Assembly: GCA_963668535.1 (NCBI GenBank)
Contig: OY764867.1
Location: 2,232,001-2,296,000, forward strand
Reading direction: 5' to 3'
Length of the DNA: 64,000 bases
From: F22 sp963668535
GTDB lineage: Bacteria > Bacteroidota > Bacteroidia > Bacteroidales > Bacteroidaceae
Both the position numbers and the translations under genes were made by a program. Shown one piece after another: positions 9,038 to 18,909 of the stretch; position 1 is the stretch's first letter; every line of letters starts with the position of its first letter. Below the pieces are notes generated by a model. The model searched no databases. It saw nothing but the letters and a program-made list of their open reading frames with translations, and had not been told where the DNA came from.

Positions 9038-11173
9038 ATGAAAAATCTCGCTTACCTTTTATTAAGTTGCCTGCTATTCTCTTTTGATAGTGTTTTTGCC
9101 CAAAAGAAATGGTCTTTTGATACAGAAAAACCATTACTAGCCAATGATGGTAAATCATTATTCAAATTGCATACTATAAAGCAAATACCAGAGTTCGTTG
9201 AAGGATTTAGAGGGAAAGCGTTGCGTACAGATGGATATTCCACTTGGATGAATACTACTGTGGAAAAGGGAGTCTTGTCTTTGTCTAGTTGGTTTGCTTT
9301 GGAATCTTATCCAACCGATACTGCTGCTTTTATAGGGGTCAAAGATATGTTGGGAACATCTGTAGCAGTTTGTACAAATAGTTATGGAGAGCTATTATTG
9401 GGGATAGAAAAAAATCAAGTGTATCATTATTGTCCATTAAAAACAAAAGTTGAATGTTTTAAGTGGATACACTTATTGCTTGATTTGAAAAATAAAGCAC
9501 TTTACTTAAATGGACAGAAAATAGATGAAGTGGTTCTACCTAAACTATTGTTTAATGAGAATATGCATATTCGTGTAGGTAAGGATTTTAGGGATAAGAA
9601 GGTTGGGGTATATGATGTAACAACTATAAATGGATTGATTGATGAAATAAGTATTTGCCCGTTTTCTTTTGATGTGTCGAATTTAAAGGATAGCATTGCT
9701 TTAGGTGTAGCAAAAATACCTGTATTGGCCATTCCAGCAATTCGTTTTGCAAATGATTTCAACCGTCCTCATTATCATTTGTTGCCTGCTGCCAACTGGA
9801 CTAACGAGACGCATGGGTTGTTTTTTTATAATGGTACATATCATATATTTAACCAGAAAAATGCTTCTGGAATTTTCTTAAGACAGATTAATTGGGGGCA
9901 TTTTAGTAGTCCTGATTTAATTCATTGGACCGAGGAAAAACCAGCTTTGATGCCAGATACTTACTATGATAAAAAAGGGATATGGTCTGGTTGTGCGGTG
10001 ATCAATGATGATGGTATTCCTCAATTGATATATACGGCTGGTGGAGATAAAATGGGAGTTGGTATTGCTTTTCCAAAAGATTCTGCATTGATAAAATGGG
10101 AAAAATACGATGGTAATCCTGTAATTTCTGAAAAACCTGAGGGATATGCCCGTACTGATATGCGTGATGAATATGTTTGGAAAGAAGATGGAAGCTGGTA
10201 TATGATTGTTGGTTTCGGGATTGAGAAAACAAAAGTCCCTCATGGAGCTTTGTTGCTTTATAAATCTACTGACTTAAAAAAATGGGACTATGTACATTTG
10301 TTTTTTGAAGGGAACCCAAAAGTTGATAAATCTGGTATTTTCTGGGAGATGCCTGTTTTTAAGAAAATAGGTAAAAAATATGTTCTATTGGTGAATCGGG
10401 TGCCTCATAATGGTGTACCTGCACGTTGCCAATATTGGTTGGGTGAATTTAAAAATGAGAAGTTTGTTCCTGATAATCCAATACCTCAAAATTTGGAAAT
10501 AATCAACCGTTTGTTGTCACCTTCTGTACTAGAGACTTCAGAAGGAGATATTGTAGCAATTGCTATCATACCTGACGAAATAGGAGAAGAGGCTAGTTAC
10601 AAACAAGGATGGGCCCATCTTTACAGTATGCCAAGAAAGTGGGTGTTGAAGAATGGAAAACTATGTCAGATGCCACATCCAATAATGAAGCAGCTTCGTG
10701 AAAAACATATGGCTTATTCCAAACAAACATTGACATCAGAAAGCCCGTATATTCTCAATTGTGATGGACGACAGATCGAAGTAAAAGCGACCTTTTATCC
10801 AGCTGATGCAAAACGCTTTGGATTTATTTTATATAAGAATCCAGACTATAGTGAATACAGCATGATTTATTATGATGTGGAAAGGCAAGAATTGGTTGTA
10901 GATCAGACGCATTCTTCTCTTCGTGCTCACATTCCTTTAAATACACGCAAGGACTATTATTGTTTGAATACTACAAATTCAGTGGAAATTCACTTGTTTC
11001 TTGATGGATCTGTAGTGGAAGGGTTTGTTAATAACGAGGACGCGTTTACTACGAGAATTTTTCCACTACAAGATAATAGTACTCAGCTAGAACTTTTTTC
11101 TGATGGAAATACTACAGAGGCTTCGGCAGAGGTATGGAAATTAGAAGATGCAAAAGTAAAGATGAATTTTTAA
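9038..11173 (+). CDS. GH32-like protein with N-terminal LamG-type domain, altered nucleophile
   Basis: The start at 9038 is preferred over the ATG at 8984, because 9038 gives a clean signal peptide (MKNLAYLLLS to FAQKK) and the region before it is the hairpin. The 711-residue protein has a concanavalin/LamG-like N-terminal domain (about 25-225), a five-bladed GH32 propeller (about 240-540) and a C-terminal beta-sandwich. At the nucleophile motif (family WMNDPNG) the sequence is WTNETHG, with Glu257 in place of Asp. The RD motif is RDE (Asp377) and the acid/base motif is WEMP (Glu437). It may be a binding protein, a hydrolase with changed chemistry, or an enzyme for an unusual fructoside. It is followed 12 bp later by a GH32 with normal residues. 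Confidence 0.85.
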   Translation: MKNLAYLLLSCLLFSFDSVFAQKKWSFDTEKPLLANDGKSLFKLHTIKQIPEFVEGFRGKALRTDGYSTWMNTTVEKGVLSLSSWFALESYPTDTAAFIGVKDMLGTSVAVCTNSYGELLLGIEKNQVYHYCPLKTKVECFKWIHLLLDLKNKALYLNGQKIDEVVLPKLLFNENMHIRVGKDFRDKKVGVYDVTTINGLIDEISICPFSFDVSNLKDSIALGVAKIPVLAIPAIRFANDFNRPHYHLLPAANWTNETHGLFFYNGTYHIFNQKNASGIFLRQINWGHFSSPDLIHWTEEKPALMPDTYYDKKGIWSGCAVINDDGIPQLIYTAGGDKMGVGIAFPKDSALIKWEKYDGNPVISEKPEGYARTDMRDEYVWKEDGSWYMIVGFGIEKTKVPHGALLLYKSTDLKKWDYVHLFFEGNPKVDKSGIFWEMPVFKKIGKKYVLLVNRVPHNGVPARCQYWLGEFKNEKFVPDNPIPQNLEIINRLLSPSVLETSEGDIVAIAIIPDEIGEEASYKQGWAHLYSMPRKWVLKNGKLCQMPHPIMKQLREKHMAYSKQTLTSESPYILNCDGRQIEVKATFYPADAKRFGFILYKNPDYSEYSMIYYDVERQELVVDQTHSSLRAHIPLNTRKDYYCLNTTNSVEIHLFLDGSVVEGFVNNEDAFTTRIFPLQDNSTQLELFSDGNTTEASAEVWKLEDAKVKMNF

Positions 11174-11185
11174 TTATTTTTTGAT

Positions 11186-12661
11186 ATGAAATTATTTAAT
11201 GTATTTATATTAATCGTACTTTTTAAGATCGCAGGACTATCAGTGTATGCTCAATCATGTTCTGATAGCTTGTATAATGAAACTTATCGACCTCAGTATC
11301 ATTTTAGTCCAGAGAAAGGCTGGATTGGTGACCCCTGTGGATTTATGTATTATCAAGGTAAATTTCAGATGTTTTGGTGGGGGAAGGTGGAATCTGATGA
11401 TTTGGTACATTATCGTCAAATAACCCCTTTTGCCATGACTGGTGCTGCTGATAGTATTAGTTATTTCACAGGTTCTGCTGTTATTGACAAGAATAACACG
11501 GCAGGCTTTGGTAAAGGAACTTATGTGGCAGCCTACACAATTTTTGAAAAAGAATCAAAAAAGCAGGCTCAGGGGATCTCTTTTAGTCATGATGGAAAGA
11601 AGTTTCATTATTATGATGGTAACCCTGTGCTAGATATTGAGAGTACGGAGTTTAGAGATCCTACTGTTTTTTGGTACGAACCCACTCATAAATGGGTGAT
11701 GGTTGTTGCCAAAGCTTTGGAGAAAAAAATCAAATTTTACACCTCCTCAGATTTGAAAAGTTGGACTTGGACAAGTGATTTCGGTCCTGCTGGTGATAGT
11801 GAGAAATCTTGGGAATGCCCAGACTTATTTCAGTTGTCAGTTGACGGAAATCCCAATAACCTAAAATGGGTAATGGTTGTATCTGTAAACTGGGCACAAG
11901 AGCAGTATTTTATAGGTGATTTTGACGGTGTCTCTTTTAAACTAACGGATAATCATCCTAAGGAACCTTTGTATGTAGATAAAGGGCTAGACTTTTATGC
12001 ATCCCGTACTTTTCGAGATTTTGATAATACTTTGAAGAATAAGATTTCAATGGGATGGGTTGCCAACTGGGATTATGCAACATTAGTTCCCTCTACATAT
12101 GGAAAGGGATTCTGGTCTATACCCCGTATACTGGAATTGAAAACATATGCAGAAGGCATTAGGTTGATTCAAACCCCCATAGAGCAATTACAAACACTTC
12201 GTTATAATCCCATCTCTGTACAGCGTGATTTACCATTAGGTACACTGAGATTGCCTAACTTTTCCCCAAAAGAGAATGTGTACGAATTAGATGTTTCTTT
12301 TTCGACTAATATATCCAATACATTTGGTTTAAATCTATGTGTTGGTTCATCGCGTAAAGTTGTTATTCGTTATGACACGGATGGTCATAATTTGCTGATT
12401 GATCGTACGCATTGTACGAATGCACAGATACCAAAATTTAACCGTATTGCATATGCTAAAGTAGATCCAATGAATGATACACTTCGGTTACATATCTTTG
12501 TGGATAAATCAAGTATTGAAATTTTTGCCAATGATGGGAAAGATGTATTTACATTGTTAACTTACCCAGATGATACTCAAACAGGAATTGAATTTTTTGC
12601 ACTGCATAAAGGAACAAGAATGAAACTGAATGCTTGGAAACTTAAATCTGTGTGGAAGTAA
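11186..12661 (+). CDS. GH32 beta-fructosidase (levanase/inulinase/invertase type)
   Basis: The 491-residue protein has a signal peptide ending at VYAQS; a Cys at residue 25 lies just after it, so lipidation is possible but the lipobox is poor. The three GH32 signatures are present: WIGDPCG with nucleophile Asp49, FRDPTVF, and WECPDLF with the acid/base Glu. A C-terminal beta-sandwich carries the usual VDKSSIEIFAND motif. It should hydrolyse fructans or sucrose-type linkages by a retaining mechanism. It is the last enzyme of the PUL, and its substrate defines the locus as fructan-type. Inulin and levan cannot be told apart from sequence alone. Confidence 0.93.
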   Translation: MKLFNVFILIVLFKIAGLSVYAQSCSDSLYNETYRPQYHFSPEKGWIGDPCGFMYYQGKFQMFWWGKVESDDLVHYRQITPFAMTGAADSISYFTGSAVIDKNNTAGFGKGTYVAAYTIFEKESKKQAQGISFSHDGKKFHYYDGNPVLDIESTEFRDPTVFWYEPTHKWVMVVAKALEKKIKFYTSSDLKSWTWTSDFGPAGDSEKSWECPDLFQLSVDGNPNNLKWVMVVSVNWAQEQYFIGDFDGVSFKLTDNHPKEPLYVDKGLDFYASRTFRDFDNTLKNKISMGWVANWDYATLVPSTYGKGFWSIPRILELKTYAEGIRLIQTPIEQLQTLRYNPISVQRDLPLGTLRLPNFSPKENVYELDVSFSTNISNTFGLNLCVGSSRKVVIRYDTDGHNLLIDRTHCTNAQIPKFNRIAYAKVDPMNDTLRLHIFVDKSSIEIFANDGKDVFTLLTYPDDTQTGIEFFALHKGTRMKLNAWKLKSVWK

Positions 12662-12692
12662 AAAGATCCTTTGCTAGTATTATGAACTATTA

Positions 12693-12724
12693 GTTGCAAT
12701 AATCCAGTGATTATATTATTTTTG
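12693..12724 (+). promoter_or_regulatory. Bacteroides-type promoter for the barrel gene
   Basis: GTTG (12693-12696), a 20-nt spacer, then TATTTTTG (12717-12724) closely match the TTTG/TAnnTTTG consensus. Transcription would begin near 12731, about 20 nt before the ATG at 12752. The barrel gene therefore probably has its own promoter. Confidence 0.55.
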
Positions 12725-12751
12725 TCGACAATTAATTCAATCACAACGCAT

Positions 12752-13690
12752 ATGTACAAGCAAACTATATTAGAAAATAAACTTTCATTGGTGCTATTAG
12801 TCTTTCTGTTTCTATCTGTATTCAGTGTTCCAGTGCTTCGTGCACAGGTTAGCATCCGAAGTGAGTACATCGGCAACGCTGGGTATACTCTTAAGAAGGG
12901 CGATATGAAAGGATCGCAAGCGATAACTATTCAACGCTTTGATGGCAGTGTACCTATTGCTGTGAAAATGGAGAAAAAACGATTACACCATATGTGGAGA
13001 TTGAGTGTATCGGGTATGTACGCACATGGTAGTGGTGCACATGCTGACGAGACAGCTTTATTTGATGACATCAAAACAGGTAATCTTATGCTTTCCTATA
13101 TGCGTCCTTTAAAAGGAAAATGGATGATGATGTTAGGGGTATCTACAGGTGTGGCTACCGATGGTGGTGTAGAAGGTTACCGAATGAACTATGGTGGATT
13201 TTGCAACTTTATGTATTCTTTTAATAATGGCATCCATCTAGGGCTAGGGGGTGCATCGACCAACTATTTTGGTGCGCCAGCTATATTGCCATTGATTACT
13301 TTGAGTTGGGAGAGAGATTATAATCCATTCTTCGTGTATATTAAGACTGCTTACAATCTTGATGCAACTGTAGGATACCATGTAACTCCAGCGGTAGATC
13401 TTACATTGATTGGGTACAATAACAAAATTTCCTATCAAGACAAGAGCGATGATGACAATAAGAAGATTGTGTTTACCTACAACTATGCAGTGATTGGTAT
13501 CCAGCCTGTATTTAAACTTTCAAAGAAGTTGAATCTGTCCATGTGTGCTGGTTATGCTTTCAATAAAAGTGCACAAGTAAAAGAAAGAAAATTGTCTAAG
13601 CTCTTTGATAACTTGTCTGAGTACAATGTCGATCCGAGTCCTTATTTGTCAGTGGGACTAAAATATAATTTTGGAGGAAGAGGACACTAG
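12752..13690 (+). CDS. Outer-membrane beta-barrel protein, DUF6268-like
   Basis: The start at 12752 gives a proper signal peptide ending near VLRAQVS; an upstream in-frame ATG (12707) would precede the promoter. The mature 280-odd residues are amphipathic strands rich in Tyr, Gly and Asn. The last strand, PYLSVGLKYNFGGRGH, carries the usual barrel signal but has three extra residues after the aromatic. It resembles the DUF6268 family of Bacteroidetes barrels, whose function is unknown. It lies after the fructan PUL but has a promoter of its own, so membership in the PUL is doubtful. Confidence 0.65.
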   Translation: MYKQTILENKLSLVLLVFLFLSVFSVPVLRAQVSIRSEYIGNAGYTLKKGDMKGSQAITIQRFDGSVPIAVKMEKKRLHHMWRLSVSGMYAHGSGAHADETALFDDIKTGNLMLSYMRPLKGKWMMMLGVSTGVATDGGVEGYRMNYGGFCNFMYSFNNGIHLGLGGASTNYFGAPAILPLITLSWERDYNPFFVYIKTAYNLDATVGYHVTPAVDLTLIGYNNKISYQDKSDDDNKKIVFTYNYAVIGIQPVFKLSKKLNLSMCAGYAFNKSAQVKERKLSKLFDNLSEYNVDPSPYLSVGLKYNFGGRGH

Positions 13691-13749
13691 TTGAACCCAA
13701 CTTTCTTTAGACTGAGAAGCAGATTACTAGCTATTATGACAAAATATAC

Positions 13750-13779
13750 ATGTACACTTATGCATGCATAGGTGTACAT
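13750..13779. repeat. 30-bp palindrome between convergent genes
   Basis: The 30 bases form a palindrome with one T/G mismatch that becomes a G-U pair in RNA (outer arms ATGTACAC and GTGTACAT, centre TATGCATGCATA). It lies between the convergent ends of the barrel gene and mutS2. The following 50 bp (to about 13830) are also rich in alternating TATG/CATA. It could act as a two-way terminator, although no clear T-run follows. Confidence 0.6.
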
Positions 13780-13888
13780 TTATGTTAGTGTATATGTGCA
13801 TATATGCCGACATATATGTACATGTATGCTCGCTTGTAGTATAGGGAGCACTCAGTATGATACCGTTATATCTGTACGTAGAGTACTG

Positions 13889-16555
13889 TTAGTCCTCCAA
13901 ATCACTAATCGACGTGCCCAGTTCCACCACAGTGACCCCAGCGCCACCAAACTGTACGTGTTCATCAGCAAAGTGCTTCACTCCAGGATTCGTTGCTAGA
14001 TACTGACGAATCAATGTGCGCAGAATACCAGTTCCCGTACCATGCAAGATGCGCACCCGCTGTACCCCCACCATGATGGCATCATCGATATAGTACGTCA
14101 CACTCTGTACCGCCTCGTCACCGCGCATGCCGCGTACATCCAACTCTTGTCTGAAATGCAGCTGCTTATCACGCATATTGTCCTTGGTCTGCTTACTCAC
14201 AAACGTCGCCACCGTATCATTTTGTTGCTTCTTCGGATGCTTGATCGTCTTGGATAAGCGATTGAGTTTCACGGTTGTTTTCAAGTTACCAAAAGCCACC
14301 ACAGCTTGTTTACCTTTGACCTCTAGCACCTCGCCCACTGTGCGTTGTCCTTCGAGATACACAAAACTACCCACTGCAATCTCCTCTTTCTTCTTGGACT
14401 TGCTTGAGTGAGCCGCTTTTGTGGAACTAGCTTCAGTACTAGCAGATGCCCCCTCGGTAGCAGACGCCTCCTCAGTTTCACCTTTCTTCTTTTTCTTGCG
14501 TTCCTGCTTGCGGCGTAAGCTTTCCATCTTACGGGCTATTTTATCTTCTACTGCCTTATCAGCTTCAGAAAGTGCCTCTTTAAATTCAGCCAACTCTTGA
14601 CGAATCTCTTTGGTTCGTTGTTTCTCAGCTTCCGCCTGCTTGATATCACGTATGGTCTTTTCCACTTGCGCATTGGCCGAACGCACCACATCTTCTGCCT
14701 TCGTCTTGGCTTCTTGTAGGATACTCTTACGCTCTTTTTGCAGTTCGCTCATCTCCTTTTCGTAGCGTTCCACCGTTTGGCGCAGCTTCTTCTCCTCCAC
14801 ACGGATAGACTGGCGTTTACGGTCCCAATAGCGCTTATCACGCACGATATCTTGCAGATATTTATCGCTGCTGATATATTCAGATCCCACCAACTCGCTG
14901 GCCTCCTGGATGACCTCTTCGGGCAATCCAATCTTGCGTGCGATTTCTACCGCGAAAGAACTCCCCGGATTGCCAATCTGCAATTCGTACAATGCGCGCA
15001 TCTCGTGGCGGTCATAGAGCATCGCCCCATTGACAGCCCCCATGTTTTCATCGGCAAAATGCTTCAAGTTCTGATAGTGCGTCGTGATCACCCCAAAGCT
15101 CTCTTGCTGTAAGAAGCGCGCCAATACCGACTGCGCAATAGCCCCACCGATTTGCGGTTCGGTACCTCCACCAAACTCATCGATCAAGATAAGACTCTGC
15201 CCATCGCAATGGCGAAGCATCATCTTCATATTCATCAAGTGAGACGAGTAGGTACTCAAGTCATCTTCTATACTCTGTTCATCACCGATGTCGATAAAGA
15301 GATGGTGAAAGAGCCCCATAGTACTTTGCTCATGTACAGGCACCAGCAGTCCACATTGCAACATATATTGCACTAGTCCCACCGTCTTCAAGCACACCGA
15401 CTTACCCCCCGCATTTGGTCCAGAGATAATCAGCATACGCTTATCTTGTGTCAAGGTGATATCCAAAGGCACCACCTTCTTATCTTGTTTTCTTAACGTA
15501 TCGGCCAGTAGAGGATGCACCGCTTCTCGCCAATCGACCATCTGCTCATCCACCACAGTCGGTAAAATACCTTGACAATGGATGGCATACTGTGCCTTCG
15601 CACGGATATAATCGATTTGTCCAAGGAATAGATACGAGTCCATCACCGCAGGAATATTCGGACGTAAGGCATCTGTAAATTGCTGCAAGATACGGATGAT
15701 TTCCCGCTTCTCCTCGCCCTCTAGTTCCCGGATGCGGTTATTGGCCTCCACCACTTGTGTAGGCTCTATAAAGACCGTCTTACCCGTTGCCGACTCATCA
15801 TGCACGATACCCGGCACACGGCGTTTCATGGCTGGCGCCACCGGGATCACCAAACGACCATCACGCATCGTAGGTGAAGCATCTTTTTCTACATACCCTT
15901 GTTGCTGAGCACTGCGCAAGATACTATGCAGCGACTTGGACACCCCCGAAGTCGTTGTGGCCAATTCACGACGAATCTCTCGCAGTTGCGGCGACGCATT
16001 GTCCCTGATCTTCCCATATTTATCCAATATCTGATCCACACGATTGATGACTTTGGGGAATGTTTGAATATCCACAGTCAACAAACGCAGATGCGGATAC
16101 AGCCCCTTCAGTGCCTTACGCTCTGCTAGCGCAATGGCCACCTCCTCCTCTTCCGAGAGTACCGGCAGAGGTTCGGCATACGAACCATGTCCACGGCGCA
16201 CAGGCACCTCGTCTTCCACACCACGCTGCAAGAAACGACTTACATCATGGATCGTTTGTAGCGATCTGTGCAAGTCGAATAATTCGTGCTCATCCAGATA
16301 CAGTCCTTCGATTTCTACCCGTTGCAGAGCGGGACGTACATCGTAGAAATATTGGTCGGGAAAGTCATCGGCCTCTTGAATGATACGCACAAATTCCACC
16401 ACCTGTTGCAACTGGTGCATCAGCGTAGGGTAATCGGTCATAAAGGTCATAGCGTCGACACAATCGGTACCCAGGCTACTCAAACAACGGGCTTTGAGGA
16501 GTGAACGGATCTGTGAAAAACCAATTTTTGGTTCGAAATGATTGGGATATATCAT
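13889..16555 (-). CDS. mutS2: Endonuclease MutS2
   Basis: The 888-residue protein begins MIYPNHFEPKIGF, typical of Bacteroidetes MutS2. It has a clamp/lever region, then the MutS ATPase with Walker A GPNAGGKS (about residue 377), the STYSSHLMNM motif and Walker B LILIDEFGGGTEP. A charged coiled coil (about 600-730) is followed by a KOW-like segment (VGSFVYLEGQRTVGEVLEV) and a C-terminal Smr nuclease domain (LDVRGMRGDEA and RILHGTGTG). MutS2 acts on branched DNA or on collided ribosomes rather than in mismatch repair. It is divergent from the antiporter gene. The linker before the KOW segment holds a low-complexity Ala/Ser/Glu stretch. Confidence 0.95.
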   Translation of the reverse strand: MIYPNHFEPKIGFSQIRSLLKARCLSSLGTDCVDAMTFMTDYPTLMHQLQQVVEFVRIIQEADDFPDQYFYDVRPALQRVEIEGLYLDEHELFDLHRSLQTIHDVSRFLQRGVEDEVPVRRGHGSYAEPLPVLSEEEEVAIALAERKALKGLYPHLRLLTVDIQTFPKVINRVDQILDKYGKIRDNASPQLREIRRELATTTSGVSKSLHSILRSAQQQGYVEKDASPTMRDGRLVIPVAPAMKRRVPGIVHDESATGKTVFIEPTQVVEANNRIRELEGEEKREIIRILQQFTDALRPNIPAVMDSYLFLGQIDYIRAKAQYAIHCQGILPTVVDEQMVDWREAVHPLLADTLRKQDKKVVPLDITLTQDKRMLIISGPNAGGKSVCLKTVGLVQYMLQCGLLVPVHEQSTMGLFHHLFIDIGDEQSIEDDLSTYSSHLMNMKMMLRHCDGQSLILIDEFGGGTEPQIGGAIAQSVLARFLQQESFGVITTHYQNLKHFADENMGAVNGAMLYDRHEMRALYELQIGNPGSSFAVEIARKIGLPEEVIQEASELVGSEYISSDKYLQDIVRDKRYWDRKRQSIRVEEKKLRQTVERYEKEMSELQKERKSILQEAKTKAEDVVRSANAQVEKTIRDIKQAEAEKQRTKEIRQELAEFKEALSEADKAVEDKIARKMESLRRKQERKKKKKGETEEASATEGASASTEASSTKAAHSSKSKKKEEIAVGSFVYLEGQRTVGEVLEVKGKQAVVAFGNLKTTVKLNRLSKTIKHPKKQQNDTVATFVSKQTKDNMRDKQLHFRQELDVRGMRGDEAVQSVTYYIDDAIMVGVQRVRILHGTGTGILRTLIRQYLATNPGVKHFADEHVQFGGAGVTVVELGTSISDLED

Positions 16556-16584
16556 ATGAAATTATACTTCTTTTTTTGCTGCTG

Positions 16585-16608
16585 CAAAGGTACTTTTTAT
16601 TATCTTTG
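16585..16608. promoter_or_regulatory. Divergent -7 elements for mutS2 and the antiporter
   Basis: TACCTTTG on the minus strand (16592-16585) and TATCTTTG on the plus strand (16601-16608) both match TAnnTTTG and point in opposite directions, only 8 bp apart. The minus element would start mutS2 mRNA about 20 nt before its ATG. The plus element would give a very short antiporter leader. TTTG boxes at ideal spacing are not clear. Confidence 0.45.
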
Positions 16609-16620
16609 TTTGCAAGATTA

Positions 16621-18903
16621 ATGCCAATGAATCACTTACCTCCTATCATATCCGACCTAGCACTTATTCTGCTGTATGCCGGAGTTACCACACTACTCTT
16701 TAAGCGGCTGCGCCAGCCACTGGTTTTAGGCTATGTGGTGGCCGGTATCTTGGCGAGTCAACACATCCCCTATCTACCTCACGTCACCGATATCGACAAT
16801 ATCCATGTATGGGGTGAAATAGGGGTGATTTTCCTGTTGTTTTCCCTAGGGCTACATTTCAGTTTCAAGAAACTCCTACAAGCTGGCGGCACCGCCGTGA
16901 TAGGAGCCACCACCATCATGACCAGTATGATGCTCACTGGGATCTCCCTTGGTTTCTTGATGGGATGGCGTAAAACGGACGCCCTCTTTCTTGGGGGGAT
17001 GATTGCGATGTCCTCCACCACGATTATCTACAAAGCCTTTGAAGATTTAGGAGTTGTCAAGAAACAGTTTGCCTCTACCGTTTTAAGCATCTTGATCCTC
17101 GAAGATATATTGGCCATCGTCCTGATGGTCATCCTGAGTACCGTCTCCGTCAGCAAACAGTTTGAAGGGTGGGAGATGATAGAAAGCATCTTATCGCTAG
17201 GCTTTTTCCTCGTTATCTGGTTTGTCGTGGGACTATACCTTGTGCCTCAGCTACTGCGTGCTTTTCGCAAATGGCTCAATCACGAAACCCTCTTGGTCGT
17301 AGCCATAGGCCTGTGTTTGGGCATGGTTGTGTTTGCCGCCCATGTCGGTTTCTCGCCCGCACTAGGAGCCTTTGTGATGGGATCTATCCTGTGTGAAACC
17401 ATAGAAGCCGATGACATTAATCGACTGATTAGTCCAGTCAAAGACCTCTTTGCTGCCGTCTTTTTTGTATCCGTAGGGATGATGGTCAACCCCACGATGC
17501 TCGTATCCCATGCCGGTCCCGTGCTCTTGCTCACCGTGGTCGTTATGGTAGGCATGTCCTTCTTTGGTACCCTCGGCACCATGTTGGGCGGTCTCCCCTT
17601 AAAAGCCGCTTTGCGATGCGGATTCTCCCTGAGTCAGATTGGAGAGTTCTCGTTCATTATCGCCTCTTTAGGTATGACCCTAGGCGTTATCAGCGACTTC
17701 CTATATCCCATCGTCGTAGCCGTATCCGTCCTGACCACCTTTGCCACCCCCTATATGATTCGGTATTCGCCCCAAGCAGGCGATTGGTTAGAGATGCGCA
17801 TGCCCCGACGCTGGTTGGAATTTTTCACCCGTTTCTCTTCAGGCTCCAAAGGCAGCTATCACCGCACCCACTGGCAGAAGTTGTATGCTTCCACCGCACG
17901 TATATTGCTTATATATACAGTGATCTGCATCGCCATCTTCCTACTAGCCTCCCAATTATTGTTGCCCTTGTGCCATCGATATATTGCCGCCCCATGGGAT
18001 GGTATCGCTTGCGCCCTCTGTACCGTCTTGTGCATGGCCCCCTTCCTGCAAGCCATTGTACATCACCATAAAAGTTCCCTGCCATACCGTGCCTTATGGG
18101 CCGATGGACAAGTACAGCGTGGCCCTTTGGTAGCCCTCGTCCTCTTGCGTTATGGCTGGGTTATCGCCCTGATCGTCCTCGTCTTGAGCCGCATGGTACA
18201 AGTATCCGTAGCGATTTACGTCGCCTTTATCTCTTTTGTGCTCCTGATTATTATTGTATCACGTACCATGCGTCGACAGATGATGCGCATGGAAGCCCGT
18301 TTCCACAAGCAACTGGAAGTACGCGAACGTCAAGCCATCTTTATGGGTACCAAGAAGCCCGCCTATGCCGACCGTCTGATCACCCGAGACATCCATATCG
18401 AATCTTTTGAGATCCCCGTATGTAGCACCTGGGCAGGCAAGACGTTTATGCAGCTCAATATCGGTCGCCGTTTCGGCGCCCACGTGATGAGCATCCTGCG
18501 TGGTCATCTGCGCATCTATATTCCAGGTGGCAATGAACAAGTATTTCCAGGCGATAAAGTCTTTATTGTAGGAACCGATGCGCAACTGCATCAAGTAGAA
18601 GCCGAGATAAACCAACTCCCCACACCAAGCGAAGATGGCACCTATAAGCCCAGCCATATCGACTTCAAGACCTCGTTGGATCACCACATGAGTTTGCGAC
18701 AAATCACCCTTGCACCGAGCAATCCGTTGGTAGGGTGTACCGTAGCAGAGAGCCAGTTGCGTGAAACTTATCATGTGCTCCTTGTTGGTATAGATAGAGG
18801 CGACGAGAAACTTGTAGCCCCCAATGCCGATGAAGTACTGCTCGCTGGCGATCTACTGTGGGTTGTGGGCGAAGAGAAGGATTTGAAGAGATTGGTGAGA
18901 TAG
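16621..18903 (+). CDS. CPA2-family cation:proton antiporter with two RCK_C domains
   Basis: The start is taken at 16621 (or 16627), because an upstream in-frame ATG at 16501 lies inside mutS2 and before the promoter. About 12 membrane helices span residues 5-390 and resemble KefB/Na+-H+ exchangers (LVLGYVVAGILAS, GVIFLLFSLGLHFSFKKL, MSSTTIIYKAF). More helices near 430-590 are followed by two C-terminal TrkA-C/RCK_C domains (about 610-685 and 695-760). These domains usually bind nucleotides or ions and gate transport. It probably exchanges K+ or Na+ for protons. The ion is not determined. Confidence 0.9.
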   Translation: MPMNHLPPIISDLALILLYAGVTTLLFKRLRQPLVLGYVVAGILASQHIPYLPHVTDIDNIHVWGEIGVIFLLFSLGLHFSFKKLLQAGGTAVIGATTIMTSMMLTGISLGFLMGWRKTDALFLGGMIAMSSTTIIYKAFEDLGVVKKQFASTVLSILILEDILAIVLMVILSTVSVSKQFEGWEMIESILSLGFFLVIWFVVGLYLVPQLLRAFRKWLNHETLLVVAIGLCLGMVVFAAHVGFSPALGAFVMGSILCETIEADDINRLISPVKDLFAAVFFVSVGMMVNPTMLVSHAGPVLLLTVVVMVGMSFFGTLGTMLGGLPLKAALRCGFSLSQIGEFSFIIASLGMTLGVISDFLYPIVVAVSVLTTFATPYMIRYSPQAGDWLEMRMPRRWLEFFTRFSSGSKGSYHRTHWQKLYASTARILLIYTVICIAIFLLASQLLLPLCHRYIAAPWDGIACALCTVLCMAPFLQAIVHHHKSSLPYRALWADGQVQRGPLVALVLLRYGWVIALIVLVLSRMVQVSVAIYVAFISFVLLIIIVSRTMRRQMMRMEARFHKQLEVRERQAIFMGTKKPAYADRLITRDIHIESFEIPVCSTWAGKTFMQLNIGRRFGAHVMSILRGHLRIYIPGGNEQVFPGDKVFIVGTDAQLHQVEAEINQLPTPSEDGTYKPSHIDFKTSLDHHMSLRQITLAPSNPLVGCTVAESQLRETYHVLLVGIDRGDEKLVAPNADEVLLAGDLLWVVGEEKDLKRLVR

Positions 18904-18909
18904 GGGGGA

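Noticed and set aside
13889..16555. Several plus-strand ORFs of 60-124 codons opposite mutS2
   Set aside because: They are antisense shadows of a well-supported gene with no features of their own.
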